Below, one piece after another: positions 53,524 through 62,726 of a stretch of DNA of 64,000 bases. The number at the start of each line of letters is the position of its first letter. Within the stretch, counting starts at the first letter, position 1. This DNA is from DATHZQ01 sp035458525 (GTDB taxonomy: Bacteria; Actinomycetota; Acidimicrobiia; Spongiisociales; UBA5794), in NCBI GenBank assembly GCA_035458525.1, contig DATHZQ010000093.1, forward strand, positions 1 through 64,000. The letters run 5' to 3'. The notes beneath the pieces were generated by a model that worked only from the letters and a program-made list of their open reading frames with translations, was not told the origin of the DNA and ran no database searches. The position numbers were made by a program, and so were the translations under genes.

Positions 53524-53952
53524 TCAGCCGGCTTCCGTGATCTCCCGAGCCCGTGTGACCAGCGCCGCCAACCCGTCCAGGTCGATGTCCGCAACGCGCT
53601 TGAAGCTGATGCTCGATTTGCCGACCTTCACCTTGCCGAGCTCATGGCCGTACTTCTCCGAGAGGTACTGGCGCTCCTCGACGGCACTGATGTAGAGGCT
53701 GATGTAGGCCTTCTGTAGCGCCAATCCGACGATGAACCACTCCACGTCCGGCTTGCCAGGACGCTGATTGGTGAGTTCGCCGTAGCCAATGATCTCTTGG
53801 GCGGAGCCGCCCCAGAACGTCCCGGTGTACAGCACGCGTGGATGCCCGCTCATGACCGCGGCAATGGTGCGATCGAGTACGACCATGTCTTCGCGAGCCG
53901 CTTCTGGCAGCTCAGCGAGGAAATCGTCGACGTTGCGATCCGTCCGTTCCAC
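53524..53952 (-). CDS. DUF1801 family protein
   Basis: 142-aa YdhG/YjhX-like protein: NVDDFLAELPEAAREDMVVLDRTIAAVMSG at the N-terminus, then a small beta domain (VEWFIVGLALQKAYISLYI) and KVGKSSISFKRVADIDLDGLAALV. The family is cytosolic, widespread and of unknown function. GTG start. Begins 3 bases after the stop of the dehydrogenase gene, so probably co-transcribed with it. Confidence 0.82.
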   Translation of the reverse strand: MERTDRNVDDFLAELPEAAREDMVVLDRTIAAVMSGHPRVLYTGTFWGGSAQEIIGYGELTNQRPGKPDVEWFIVGLALQKAYISLYISAVEERQYLSEKYGHELGKVKVGKSSISFKRVADIDLDGLAALVTRAREITEAG

Positions 53953-53955
53953 GGG

Positions 53956-55005
53956 TCAGCCTCCTTTCCCGAGCCGGTGTTCGGCGATGCGACGCGCAGC
54001 GGCTGCGGTGTCGATTCCCTCGCTGGCAGCCGTATCGAAGATGGCGCGTAGCGTCGCGGCAACATAGGTCCGCACGTGGTGGTCGGCCTCGGCGGGGCTC
54101 CATCCGAGCGCTTCCATGCCCGAGATCGCCATCGCACCGCCAACGTTGGTGACGAAGTCGGGGGCGTAGAGGATCCCGCGATCGGCCAGGCGGACCCCGT
54201 CACTGGATGTGGCGAGCTGATTGTTGGCGCTCCCGGCGATCGCCCGGCAACGGAGGTACGGGATCGCCTCCTGGCTGAGGACTCCACCCAGCGCGCACGG
54301 CGCAAGCACGTCACACGGTGCTGCTAGGGCCTGATCAGGGGCAATGGACTCGATGCCCCACTCATCGCGATAGCGGCGGTTCAGCTCCTCATCGATCTCG
54401 GAGAACGCGACCGATGCTCCAGTTGCGATCAACATCTCGAGAAGTGGACCGCCCACATCGCCTGCACCCTGCACCACGATGCGGGCGTCGCCTACCCCGA
54501 GGCCCAGCCGCTCGCCGACGACCTCGATTGCGGTGAGCACGCCAAGCGCCGTGTAGGGGCCGGGATCACCTGCTCCCCCAGCCGCCGGGGTGCGGCTGAA
54601 GACGTGCGGGGCGCCCGTCTCGGCGATCACGTCCATGTCCTCAGGAGACGTGCCCACGTCCGGACCCGTCAGAAACGTCCCGTCGAGTTGGGCGATCTGC
54701 TCGCCGTAGCGCCGAAGCAACCCTTGCCGCTCCTCGGGGTTCAGATTGTCCGGCACGGCGATTACCGCCTTGGCACCGCCAAACGGAAGCCCCGGTGCCG
54801 CGAATTTGTACGTCATGCCTTCGGACAGCCGCAGCACGTCCTCGAGCGCCGCATCGAGGCTGGGATACGGCTTCATCCGCGTCCCACCTGCCGCAGGACC
54901 AAGCTGCGTGGAGTGCAGTGCAATCAGAATCCACGCACCCGTCTCGTGGTCGCGGGAGACGACGAGCCGTTCGCCATCCCATGACGTGAGGAGACCATCG
55001 ATCAT
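53956..55005 (-). CDS. Glu/Leu/Phe/Val dehydrogenase family protein
   Basis: 349-aa amino-acid dehydrogenase of the leucine/valine dehydrogenase type. Substrate site HSTQLGPAAGGTRM, catalytic Lys in GLPFGGAKAVIA, Rossmann motif VVQGAGDVGGPLLE (about residue 178), and the C-terminal block AGSANNQLA and YAPDFVTNVGGAM. Interconverts a branched-chain or aromatic amino acid and its 2-oxo acid with NAD+. ATG at 55005 is preferred to a GTG 8 codons upstream. Full length for the family. Confidence 0.9.
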   Translation of the reverse strand: MIDGLLTSWDGERLVVSRDHETGAWILIALHSTQLGPAAGGTRMKPYPSLDAALEDVLRLSEGMTYKFAAPGLPFGGAKAVIAVPDNLNPEERQGLLRRYGEQIAQLDGTFLTGPDVGTSPEDMDVIAETGAPHVFSRTPAAGGAGDPGPYTALGVLTAIEVVGERLGLGVGDARIVVQGAGDVGGPLLEMLIATGASVAFSEIDEELNRRYRDEWGIESIAPDQALAAPCDVLAPCALGGVLSQEAIPYLRCRAIAGSANNQLATSSDGVRLADRGILYAPDFVTNVGGAMAISGMEALGWSPAEADHHVRTYVAATLRAIFDTAASEGIDTAAAARRIAEHRLGKGG

Positions 55006-55072
55006 GCAGGGACCACCAGCATCGGGCACATCCTATGCGCGCTGGCTCCCGCCGTCCCGCCTGCGCCCGCGG

Positions 55073-55915
55073 TCAGGACTCCACTGCAGCGAGTGCCCCG
55101 CCCAGGTCATCCTCCAGAGCGCGGAGCCGCTCGTCGAGCTCAACCCGTATCGCCGCGATCCGCTGGGTCAGCCCCCTGTCGAGCTCCAAGCGGAGCAGGG
55201 CATGCTCGCGCAGGAGGCGCTGGATGGCCGGCTCGTCGCCAATCCACAGCGCGGCGACATAGTCGTCGGTCCAGTCGTTGAGCCCGCGAAGCGCCCGGCT
55301 CACCGCGGAACGGTGCTCACGGAGCAATTCGGCGCTCGGGAGCTCATCGAGCAGCGCCATCTCGGTTCGAACCATCTCGTCGAGCTGGTTACGGAACCGT
55401 TCGAACGGCTGCGGCGCCACGCTGGGCAGCTCACGGATTCGGAGCATTCGCGCGTACGCGGCTCGGTAGTTGAGCAGACCGACCAGATCGGCAACGATGG
55501 CATCGGTTGCCGGGGCTGCGGCTGCCAGGGCATCGCGGATGGGCAGCAACGCATCCAGCGGCTCGGCAGGCGCCAGCGGCCAAGGCGCGAGCGAGCGGCC
55601 AGACGTCACAGCACGCGCCGCCTCTGCGTGAGCGTCGAGATCGCTGAGCAGCGGCAGCGCCGTGGCGAACTGCGATTCTTCGACCCCCGGATCTGTGAGG
55701 AGGTCGAGCACGCTGTTCGCGGCGACGACGTCTGTTTGGAGTGCACGCAAGACATCGGCGTATTCGGCAGACGTCTGCGACGCCCTCCGTTCCGACGTCT
55801 GCGGCAGCACCAGCAACGGCAACACCATCACAACGGCTGCCAGGAGCCCGATCACGAGCACCGGTTTCCAATGGCTTGCGGCATCCTGACCGGACGGGTT
55901 GGCGCCTTCCTCCAT
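55073..55915 (-). CDS. Membrane-anchored helical protein of unknown function
   Basis: 280-aa protein: one membrane helix near the N-terminus (PVLVIGLLAAVVMVLPLLVLP) and a long outside region that is almost entirely helical, rich in Ala/Leu/Arg/Glu (for example LRIRELPSVAPQPFERFRNQLDEM). The last 60 residues may form a coiled coil. It resembles the extracytoplasmic nitrate/nitrite-sensing (NIT-type) helical bundles of receptors, but no kinase or cyclase domain follows. ATG at 55915 chosen; 12 codons upstream lack support. Confidence 0.65.
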   Translation of the reverse strand: MEEGANPSGQDAASHWKPVLVIGLLAAVVMVLPLLVLPQTSERRASQTSAEYADVLRALQTDVVAANSVLDLLTDPGVEESQFATALPLLSDLDAHAEAARAVTSGRSLAPWPLAPAEPLDALLPIRDALAAAAPATDAIVADLVGLLNYRAAYARMLRIRELPSVAPQPFERFRNQLDEMVRTEMALLDELPSAELLREHRSAVSRALRGLNDWTDDYVAALWIGDEPAIQRLLREHALLRLELDRGLTQRIAAIRVELDERLRALEDDLGGALAAVES

Positions 55916-55999
55916 CCCACCATGTTGGCGCAAACCGCTGCGAGCGCACATGACCTCGGCTCGGTCCAGGGCTCACACGTGGGGGCGCTCCGCAAACAG

Positions 56000-56028
56000 C
56001 GACACCCGCTGCGATGCAGCGGGTGTCG
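56000..56028 (-). terminator. Strong hairpin, likely terminator of the secreted-protein gene
   Basis: Perfect 12-bp stem CGACACCCGCTG / CAGCGGGTGTCG with a 5-base loop, 22 bases after the stop of the minus-strand gene. It is followed on that strand by CTGTTTGC, only weakly T-rich. Confidence 0.65.
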
Positions 56029-56050
56029 GTCTCGTCGGGTGGAGCGAGGC

Positions 56051-57067
56051 TCAGCGAGCTTGCCGTGCCTCGGTGCGCCACCATGGGGGCATCTTGAAGC
56101 CAACGTCGTTGTCCGGAGTCGGCCGAGCCGGTTGCGAGGGTTCGAATCCTCCCGGTCCCGAACCGCCAATCGCCACGTCGGGGCTCAGTGAGTCGTAGTA
56201 GATCGCAACGGCCGGATAGAACCCGCTTCCGTCGTCGAAATAGGCCACAACCGTCACCCGGCTGTAGACCGTGCAGTAGTCGTCGCAGCTCGAAATGCCA
56301 CCGGTGTCGGTGAATGGCGTGGTGATCCGCTCGTATTCTCCGAACTTGAGCACGCCGGCGCTGATCGCGTCACCCGACGTGTTCGTGTAGCTGCGATTCT
56401 CCAGCAGCTGGCCACCCTCGGTGTAGAAGATCCGCGGCCGGTAATCCTGGCCGTTCCACGCCTCGTAGGGGACGCTCGAACCCGGGCACTCGGCCTGGCT
56501 CGTGTAGTCGGTACCGCCGTCGTACGCCCTCACGAATTCGGCCATGTACCGGTCGTTGATCTGGGCGTAGCCACCAATCCGAGTGAACGTGACTCGGCCG
56601 ATGATGTCGTCCTCGTTCCCGTTCTGGAACAGGAACATGTAGGCACACTTGTAACCGGCACGGTCTCCGTCGGTCCAGCCAACGCCCGGCACCTGCGAGA
56701 TACCGAACGCATGGAGGTCACGCACGTACGGCGCATCCCACCACTGCCTCGTGGCCGGGTTGTCGCCACCGCGAACGAGGATGTCGAACTTGCCCTCGGG
56801 CATGTCGAACACGGGATCATCGCCCGGCGGCTCTTCCCGCGGCTCCGTGCGTGGTCGCGTGCCGGGGTCTGAGCCTCGGCCCGGCTCGGGCTTCGGTTGC
56901 GGCTGCGGCTGCTTGCGGTCATTGCGGTCTTCGCCTCGGGTGTCTTCTCTTGTCTCGCCGGTGCCCTCCCCGCCGTCTCGCGTCATCTGCGCAGCGGCGG
57001 TCTGGGCCATCGCTGCGATGAGCACGGTGGCCATGAGCAGCACCAACCATCGTCGGGAGTTGTGCAT
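56051..57067 (-). CDS. Secreted protein with Pro/charged linker, function unknown
   Basis: 338-aa secreted protein. A signal peptide (residues 1-26, cleavage after TAAA) is followed by a low-complexity linker rich in Asp/Glu/Arg/Pro (28-82). The folded domain (about 85-300) has aromatic- and Cys-containing blocks (GYKCAYMFLFQNGNEDDIIG; GISSCDDYCTVYS) suggesting a disulfide-bonded beta fold. The C-terminus is Pro/Gly-rich. No family recognised. A strong terminator follows. Confidence 0.75.
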   Translation of the reverse strand: MHNSRRWLVLLMATVLIAAMAQTAAAQMTRDGGEGTGETREDTRGEDRNDRKQPQPQPKPEPGRGSDPGTRPRTEPREEPPGDDPVFDMPEGKFDILVRGGDNPATRQWWDAPYVRDLHAFGISQVPGVGWTDGDRAGYKCAYMFLFQNGNEDDIIGRVTFTRIGGYAQINDRYMAEFVRAYDGGTDYTSQAECPGSSVPYEAWNGQDYRPRIFYTEGGQLLENRSYTNTSGDAISAGVLKFGEYERITTPFTDTGGISSCDDYCTVYSRVTVVAYFDDGSGFYPAVAIYYDSLSPDVAIGGSGPGGFEPSQPARPTPDNDVGFKMPPWWRTEARQAR

Positions 57068-57333
57068 GTAAGGAGTCCTTCAGTTGTCTCACACAGAAAG
57101 GTGTCGTGGGCATGCCTGACCGTGCCCCCACGGTGGCGCGCACCATGCCCAAGACACCGACAAAGGTAGGACACGGAAGGTCAACGCTGCGCTAACGCTC
57201 GGTCAGCGTTGGGCAAAGTGCCTTTCCGCGGACTCGAGGGGGCCCGCAGGACCTCGGCGACGACGGTCGCTGCGCCGCGATGTCCCGGACGAACTTGGCG
57301 TATCGTGGGCGGCAGCGGCTCCGAGGAGTGTCG

Positions 57334-57792
57334 ATGAGTGACAAGGTGCAGCGGTACAAGGCAGCAGTACAGGCGTTCGACTGTGATGCGCTGGGCGAGC
57401 TGCGCCACCCGGACTACGAGTGCTACTACCCACAGTCGGGCGAACGGTTCATCGGGCACGAGAACTGGGTGGCGGCGCATCGGGACTACGCAAGCCACTT
57501 CGCTCAGGACAATGTGAACTCGGCGACGGTCAAGGGAGGCGCGCGGAAGGTCGACGTGGCCCGGCGCGTGTCGCCCGGCTTCGCCATGTCGGCTCCCATC
57601 GTGCTCGTCTCCGACACGGGCCACCTCGCCACGATGGAGGGCCACGGAACGTGGCCCGACGGCAAGGTCTACTACTGGTGCCGCATCATCGAGTTCAAAG
57701 AAGGCCTCGTCTACCGCGAGACCGAGTACTTCGCCGAGCCCTTCGAGGCGCCTGAGTGGCGCACCGAGTTCGCAGAGCGCGAAGAGCGGTAG
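57334..57792 (+). CDS. SnoaL-like (NTF2-fold) protein
   Basis: 152-aa cytosolic protein of the SnoaL/NTF2-like superfamily: VQRYKAAVQAFDCDALGELRHPDYECYYPQSGERFIGHENWVAAH, then strands ending in GKVYYWCRIIEFKEGLVYRETEYFAEPFEAPEWR. Members are small-molecule isomerases, cyclases or binding proteins. ATG at 57334 has GAGGAG 9 bases upstream. Single gene, divergent from the secreted-protein gene. Confidence 0.82.
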   Translation: MSDKVQRYKAAVQAFDCDALGELRHPDYECYYPQSGERFIGHENWVAAHRDYASHFAQDNVNSATVKGGARKVDVARRVSPGFAMSAPIVLVSDTGHLATMEGHGTWPDGKVYYWCRIIEFKEGLVYRETEYFAEPFEAPEWRTEFAEREER

Positions 57793-58033
57793 CGGGACCG
57801 GCTGCTCCGCTCAGGTGTGGCCGCAGACAGTCGCAAACGGGCACGCAGCGCAAGGCACCGACCTGGTGCATTTCCCTCTGCTCGCAACCCGGTCTGCCTC
57901 TGGCGAATGCGCTCCCTGACTCCTGCGGCGCGAGCGGCACGAGGCAACCGTTGAAGACGTCGAGAATCGATCCCTCGAAAGACCTCGTCGTGAGCCAGGT
58001 CCTGTTGAAGGATGGAGGGATCGTCTCGATAGC

Positions 58034-58052
58034 CAACCGTTCGCAACGGTTG
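58034..58052. terminator. Small perfect hairpin
   Basis: CAACCGTT-CGC-AACGGTTG: 8-bp stem with a 3-base loop, about 240 bases after the SnoaL-like gene and next to a larger hairpin. A weak terminator or processing site. Confidence 0.4.
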
Positions 58053-58070
58053 TGCGGATCCGGCGATGCC

Positions 58071-58098
58071 GGGAGGCGGGTGTGAACACCCGCCTCCC
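58071..58098. terminator. Bidirectional hairpin terminator
   Basis: Perfect 12-bp stem GGGAGGCGGGTG / CACCCGCCTCCC with loop TGAA. It lies 26 bases downstream of the stop of the minus-strand LVIVD gene and between convergent units. There is no T-run, as is common in high-GC actinobacteria. Confidence 0.65.
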
Positions 58099-58124
58099 GA
58101 TCACCGTTGTTGGCTGGTGGGACG

Positions 58125-59411
58125 TTACGGGAGGGTGAACTCCTGGGTCTGCGGATTGAGGTGATCGAGCCGGAGGGCTCCGGCGGTCTCACTACCGCTG
58201 AATCTGAAGATGTTCAGACCCTCGGTGATGTTCGTCTCGTAGATGAAGTTGTTGTACCAATAGCTGGACCAAGCCCCACCGAGGTCGATCGGGTCGATCG
58301 GCGGCGGATCGGAGTAAGCCAGCTCCACAGGATTGGCCGGGTCGGTGAAGTCGACGACACTCGTCCCGGATTGATAGTTGCCGCTCACCATGATGTCGGC
58401 CCCGTTGGGCATCGGCACCATGTTGTAGTTGTGGACCGTGCAGTTCTCCGTCGCCGACTGCGGCCGTGGGAGCGTCCACATGCCCAGCAAATCACCTGTA
58501 TCCGCATCGAAGAACAACGCCGACTTGTCGATCACGTCAGTGGTCTCTTGACAGAACGGCGCCACACCGCCTCCGGGCTCGTGGCCGAACACGATGATCT
58601 CGCCGTCCCACGAGAACATGGCCGAGTGGCCGATTCCCACACCGTCGATCGACCGCGAGTAGAGAAGCTGCGGATCGTCCAGCGATCCAGCGAGGCTGAA
58701 GACGCTGTACCCGTCGTCGCCCGCACAGGCGGCCATCATGGCGTCACCGAGAATCACCCCGGTGTCGTGACAGTCGCGGCCGCCCGCATCGACGAAACGT
58801 ATGTACGACGATGCAGCCGGGTTGTCGAGGGGCACCTCGATGATGTCGAGTCCGGGGCAGGCCCCATTCGCCGAGCTGTTGTAGACGAGGAGGCGATTGT
58901 TCTCCAAGTCGGGCACGCCGGTAGCGGTGTGCGAGCCACAATCGGTTTCGACCGCAGCGACCAGCGCAGGATCGGAGAGATCACTGATGTCGAAGATGTG
59001 TACACCTTCGAATCCTGCCGGAACAATGGTCCCGTCACAGTCTTGGGTTCCGGAGGCCGGCGAGTTCCAGGATCGAACCAGCACGTCGTCCCAAACGATC
59101 ACGTCACCTTGGTTGCCGTTGCAGCTGGTGAACGAGATGTGTTTCGGATTGCCGGGCGCCGAGATGTCTCGAATGTTGAAACCCTGCCAGTTGCCCTGAA
59201 AGGCATACTTGCCCCAGAAGGCGATATCCGTGTGGACGCTGAGTGGGCCGTAGAAGAGACTCGCCGGCTCTTCGATGTGACCCATCGGATGGAGATTCTT
59301 GGTCCTCGGATCTTCGTCGTGGCCGGCTCCGGCCGACGAGAGCGGAGCCAGCGCGAGGAGGACCATCGAGAAGACGGCAACGATCGTGAACCGTCTTGCT
59401 GTGGTGGACAT
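58125..59411 (-). CDS. Secreted LVIVD-repeat protein
   Basis: 428-aa secreted protein with a signal peptide (residues 1-28) and a predicted beta-propeller of LVIVD-type repeats: FQGNWQGFNIRDISAPGNP, FEGVHIFDISDLSDPALVA, GYSVFSLAGSLDDPQLL and GTSVVDFTDPANPVELAYSD. Several Cys and His residues are spaced along the propeller. The family occurs in surface proteins of actinobacteria and archaea; its role is unknown. ATG at 59411 gives a proper signal; longer frames upstream run into an unrelated SDR remnant. Confidence 0.85.
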   Translation of the reverse strand: MSTTARRFTIVAVFSMVLLALAPLSSAGAGHDEDPRTKNLHPMGHIEEPASLFYGPLSVHTDIAFWGKYAFQGNWQGFNIRDISAPGNPKHISFTSCNGNQGDVIVWDDVLVRSWNSPASGTQDCDGTIVPAGFEGVHIFDISDLSDPALVAAVETDCGSHTATGVPDLENNRLLVYNSSANGACPGLDIIEVPLDNPAASSYIRFVDAGGRDCHDTGVILGDAMMAACAGDDGYSVFSLAGSLDDPQLLYSRSIDGVGIGHSAMFSWDGEIIVFGHEPGGGVAPFCQETTDVIDKSALFFDADTGDLLGMWTLPRPQSATENCTVHNYNMVPMPNGADIMVSGNYQSGTSVVDFTDPANPVELAYSDPPPIDPIDLGGAWSSYWYNNFIYETNITEGLNIFRFSGSETAGALRLDHLNPQTQEFTLP

Positions 59412-59602
59412 AGAGCAAACCCCCTTGTTCGTCGCTCTGTCACCGAACCTAGCCGCCAAATCCGCCTCGTGGTGCTCCAATCTGTCGCTGCAACGAGCAG
59501 CGTCGCGTAGCGACGCAGCGCCCACGATCAAACGTCGACTTGTGCGAACTGCCACGGGGACGACCGATCTGGCACTCAGCGGTCGAAGCCGACGATGACC
59601 TC

Positions 59603-59690
59603 CACCCATGAGCGGCAACACCAGCCGGGTCACGTCGGCTATGCCGAACAGGTTCACCTCGAACAGGTAGTTGGCCGCCTCGGGCGGCAT
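59603..59690 (-). pseudogene. Fragment of a short-chain dehydrogenase
   Basis: A 29-residue stretch, NYLFEVNLFGIADVTRLVLPLMG, matches the helix and Asn region of SDR enzymes (consensus VNLFG..VTRAVLPLM). The frame is closed three codons upstream by TGA, and similarity stops after LPLMGG. It is an isolated internal piece with no cofactor motif or YxxxK. Confidence 0.5.
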
Positions 59691-59723
59691 CGGCTGTCAG
59701 TCCACACATGGGCTCCAATCTGA

Positions 59724-60796
59724 ATGCCGTATCCGGCGCAAGCACAACAATCGACGGCAGCCGTGCCGAAGCGGACCGGCCGTTGGCCGGGGCATGTCCT
59801 GGCGCTGGTTCCTGATCCGCCGCCGTACGAACAAGTGGCGCTGGCCACGCGAGCTGGCGCCTCGGGCTTCATTGACGTTGCTTCCGAGCCTGCCGAGTTC
59901 GCCGCGGCAATCCTTGCAGTCAATGGAGGTGACGCCTGGTTTCCCGCGTCCCAGACAGAGACAGTCCTCAGGTCTGTGGCCGATGACCTCGCCACGACCG
60001 CTGCGGAGAGGCGCTCCCGACTCACCGGCGTGGTTCTTGCGCTCGTGCCCCCTCACCGGCTTCATCGCCGCCGTGCAAGCCGGCTTGTGGCGTAGGTATC
60101 TCGGCAGGATCGGCGTCGGGCCTGTCGATCTTGCCGTTGACCCCGCTTCGCGAGTCATCGACGCCATCGTCGTCTTGCTCTTCGTCATGGGTATCTTCGG
60201 TCCGCTGCTGTTCGTCGGCAACTGGCTCGATCTGCTCCGAGCAGTCCAGACTCAATCGGGGTCGGTTCGCCAAGTTCCTGGGACTGCGCAAGACGGCTCT
60301 CGTGGTGGTTTCAGCGCTGTGGCTCGCAGTCGCCTGGCTGCTTGCCCAAGGAGTAGATCTGGGCCTCGCGCTCATCGCCGGTCCTGCGGTTGCGATTGCG
60401 ATCATCGCCAATATCCTCCATGCCAATTCGGAGATCCCCAGACTGATTCGCATCGAAGGCATCCGACCCGGTGCAGCTGTCGCCGGATCATTGCTGGCCC
60501 TAATAGCGTTCATCGGATTGCTGGCGTACGAGGTCTTCATCGTGGGTCCGGATCTCCGGATGGACGGCGAGCACGGACTCTTGACAGCGCGCGTGCTGGG
60601 CATCAACGCCCAGCCCGTGAGCGCAGTCAACGTCGACACGGGCGAAGTAGCCGATCTTCTCTACCTTGGCGGTAGTGCCGATCTCTACGTGCTGGTCGAC
60701 CCATGTGACAAAGGCCGTGTGGACATGGTCTCGGTCGGCTCTCACCGCCTCGTCGTGATCGACGAGATCGCTTGTCCCGCTGGGTCCGAGAGCTGA
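59724..60796 (+). pseudogene. Response-regulator-like/membrane protein gene with two frameshifts
   Basis: Three frames read as one product. Part 1 (to about 60045) is the C-terminal half of a receiver domain: HVLALVPDPPPYEQVALATRAGASGFIDVASEPAEF and so on, without the acidic pocket or HTH. Part 2 (about 60045-60255), one base over after a C5 run, gives LTGFIAAVQAGLWRR and a membrane helix. Part 3 (about 60255-60796), shifted again, gives FAKFLGLRKTALVVV, two to three helices and an outside domain ending in VVIDEIACPAG. Correcting two single-base indels gives one protein of about 355 aa. Receiver and membrane parts may also be two fused or adjacent broken genes. Confidence 0.5.
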
Positions 60797-61224
60797 TGTT
60801 TGTTGCGGCCCAGCCTGCCCGGTTGAAGGTGCAGCCAACTCATTGATCCCTGCCGTGGAGTGCCAAAGTGGCCGATGTCACCGAGCAGTGCCCCTGCTAC
60901 ACCACGTTTGGCGCTGTTGAGGCGAGTGAGGGGCGTTGATCGCCAGGACGCGGCACTGGCCCACGGCCCAGCTCATTACCTCGGAACCTCAGCCAAGCGA
61001 CCCAATTCACGGCGGCGCCGTTGAGGCGAAAGAATCACACGCTCCCAACACCGAACGCGAGCACCCAATCCGGACTCAGCACCCCTGCGGGTAGTCGAGT
61101 TCGATGCTGAGTGGAGGTGCTTGCGTGTTGGTGGGAGCGTCCGAGCTGTGGCTGGGCTGCCGCTTGCGGCGGGACCGGGTGAGGTTCGCACTCGCGTAGT
61201 CCGCTGTGGCAGTCCGGGTCAGGA
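60797..61224. repeat. Non-coding region with long imperfect inverted repeat
   Basis: No gene. Contains a 102-base imperfect inverted repeat (61039-61140). Its outer arms are ACGCTCCCA / TGGGAGCGT, with inner paired blocks AGCACC / GGTGCT and ACTCAGCA / TGCTGAGT. A direct repeat, GGCGC(T/C)GTTGAGGCGA, occurs at 60910-60925 and 61014-61029. The structure could fold into one long hairpin: an unrecognised structured RNA, a miniature element or an attachment-like site. No T-run next to it. Confidence 0.45.
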
Positions 61225-61527
61225 TCACTGAGCGAGGATCCTGGCCTTCTGTGCTTCGAACTCTTCGTCGGAGAGGATCCCCTGGTCGCGCAGCCCCGCA
61301 AGTTGCTTCAGCTGTTCGATGATCGGGTCGCCACCAACCGTCGCCGGAGGCGGCGGAGCCGCTCTGGTCGACTGCGCGCCGCGGGCATAGCCGGCGCCAC
61401 GCGTTTGGGCGATCTGAGCGTCACGGTCTGCGAACTTCTCCGCCTGCCTCCGGGCGACACGCCCACGAACGGCTTGCGACGTGCCAGCGACGACGGCCGT
61501 CTTCGCGATTCCACCTAGTAATCCCAC
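61225..61527 (-). CDS. SHOCT-domain protein
   Basis: 100-aa protein with a Gly-rich, weakly hydrophobic N-terminus (VGLLGGIAKTAVVAGTSQAVRG), an Arg/Gln-rich linker and a C-terminal SHOCT motif (IIEQLKQLAGLRDQGILSDEEFEAQKARIL). GTG start preceded by GAGGAGG. It follows the DUF6325 gene by 28 bases, a pairing common in actinobacteria. SHOCT motifs are thought to mediate oligomerisation; the actual role is unknown. Confidence 0.85.
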   Translation of the reverse strand: MGLLGGIAKTAVVAGTSQAVRGRVARRQAEKFADRDAQIAQTRGAGYARGAQSTRAAPPPPATVGGDPIIEQLKQLAGLRDQGILSDEEFEAQKARILAQ

Positions 61528-61555
61528 GTCAGCCTCCTCGTTGCTCTCTTCCGTG

Positions 61556-61990
61556 TCAAAGCGCCGATTCGAGCGCGTCGAGCTGGTCGCTGACGGCCTG
61601 TGCCGGGATGCGCAGACTTGCGGTGAGCTCGCCACCCGCGCGGTGAACCGCCGTCGTCAGGGGAGCGGCCCACGTGTTCTCGTAGACAAGGACCACGGCG
61701 ATCGAACCGGGCACCAAGACGGACCCGGCTTCGGCGACGTCATCCTCACCGAGCAGACCCGATTGGGCGCCTGCGAACACCGACATGGCGAACTCGCCGC
61801 CGTCCAGCTCGGACAGTTCGAAGCCTTCCACGGTGCCGTCCACCCGTTTGCGGACCGCGATGACGTCGTAGAGCGCAATGGCGCCTGCGTCGGTGGCGGC
61901 GACTAGCTCCGCCGCCACCTCACCCGTTGGAGTGTGTTCGGGAAACTCGAGTAGAGCAACATCGATAGGCCCGATCGAGCTAGTCGACAT
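61556..61990 (-). CDS. DUF6325 family protein
   Basis: 144-aa soluble protein beginning GPIDVALLEFPEHTPTGEVAAEL, then LYDVIAVRKRVDGTVEGFELSELD, and ending VVLVYENTWAAPLTTAVHRAGGELTASLRIPA. This matches the DUF6325 pattern, including the conserved VxxENTWA block. Strong ribosome site AAGGAGG before the ATG. First gene of the DUF6325-SHOCT pair. Function unknown. Confidence 0.85.
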   Translation of the reverse strand: MSTSSIGPIDVALLEFPEHTPTGEVAAELVAATDAGAIALYDVIAVRKRVDGTVEGFELSELDGGEFAMSVFAGAQSGLLGEDDVAEAGSVLVPGSIAVVLVYENTWAAPLTTAVHRAGGELTASLRIPAQAVSDQLDALESAL

Positions 61991-62197
61991 CCAGGCCCTC
62001 CTTACGCTCGGGATCATAGATTCACATTCCCCCTGACGTGACGCTACGGACCTCTCGCCGCACGGGCTATCCGATTCCGGCACAGACCACGATCGTCGCC
62101 TTCGGGTGCGAAACCATACCGATTTCGGCTAGTTGGCGCCGGTGAACCTCGATACGGTGCCGGCTGCGGTGGGAGCATTCGGTGCAGGGAGGCAACA

Positions 62198-62584
62198 ATG
62201 GGTGACGGACCGGGCTGGTACAGAGACCCCAGCGGCGCCTACTCGTATCGCTACTGGGATGGTGCGCAATGGACGAGTCGGGTCAGCAGCGGGGGGGCGA
62301 CCGGCAACGATCCCAACCCGATGGATCCCGGGGTGGCAGCCACGCCGCCTGCGCCCGGGACTGCCGCTCCCGTCCAAGTGGTGCCGCCACAACCAACGGT
62401 GCAGGTCACCCAAAGCCGCGGCGGATCCGGAGCCGGCACGGTCGTTGCGATCGTCCTTGGTGTCATCGCCATCATCGTCGTGATCGCTCTGCTGGCGAAC
62501 GCGGCAAGCGAGGAAGAGCCGACGCCAGACATCGATATCACGGTCACGACCCAAGCCCCTGCGGAACCCCCCGCGGACTCATGA
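62198..62584 (+). CDS. DUF2510-domain membrane protein
   Basis: 128-aa protein. N-terminal DUF2510 motif PGWYRDPSGAYSYRYWDGAQWT (residues 5-26), a Pro/Val/Gln-rich linker (45-70), one membrane helix (GTVVAIVLGVIAIIVVIALLA, about 79-99) and a short acidic/Thr tail outside. DUF2510 is a cytosolic-facing actinobacterial module of unknown binding partner. Divergent from the DUF6325 gene. Confidence 0.85.
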   Translation: MGDGPGWYRDPSGAYSYRYWDGAQWTSRVSSGGATGNDPNPMDPGVAATPPAPGTAAPVQVVPPQPTVQVTQSRGGSGAGTVVAIVLGVIAIIVVIALLANAASEEEPTPDIDITVTTQAPAEPPADS

Positions 62585-62726
62585 ACTCGCGCGCTGGGGT
62601 CCGCACGCAAGGAACCGGCTCGGCCACCTCCACATCGACGCAACCACCACCGACCCTGCCTGGGCTGGCAGCCTGGTGGACCGCGCCCGGGTAGTTCGGC
62701 TGCCATGGCGAGAGGGAGCAGGCTCG

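Noticed and set aside
54746..56191. 481-codon plus-strand frame over the dehydrogenase and helical protein genes
   Set aside because: Spans three unrelated minus-strand features and has low-complexity composition.
58107..59510. 467-codon plus-strand frame over the LVIVD-repeat gene
   Set aside because: Antisense shadow with no domain; the minus-strand protein has a signal peptide and repeats.
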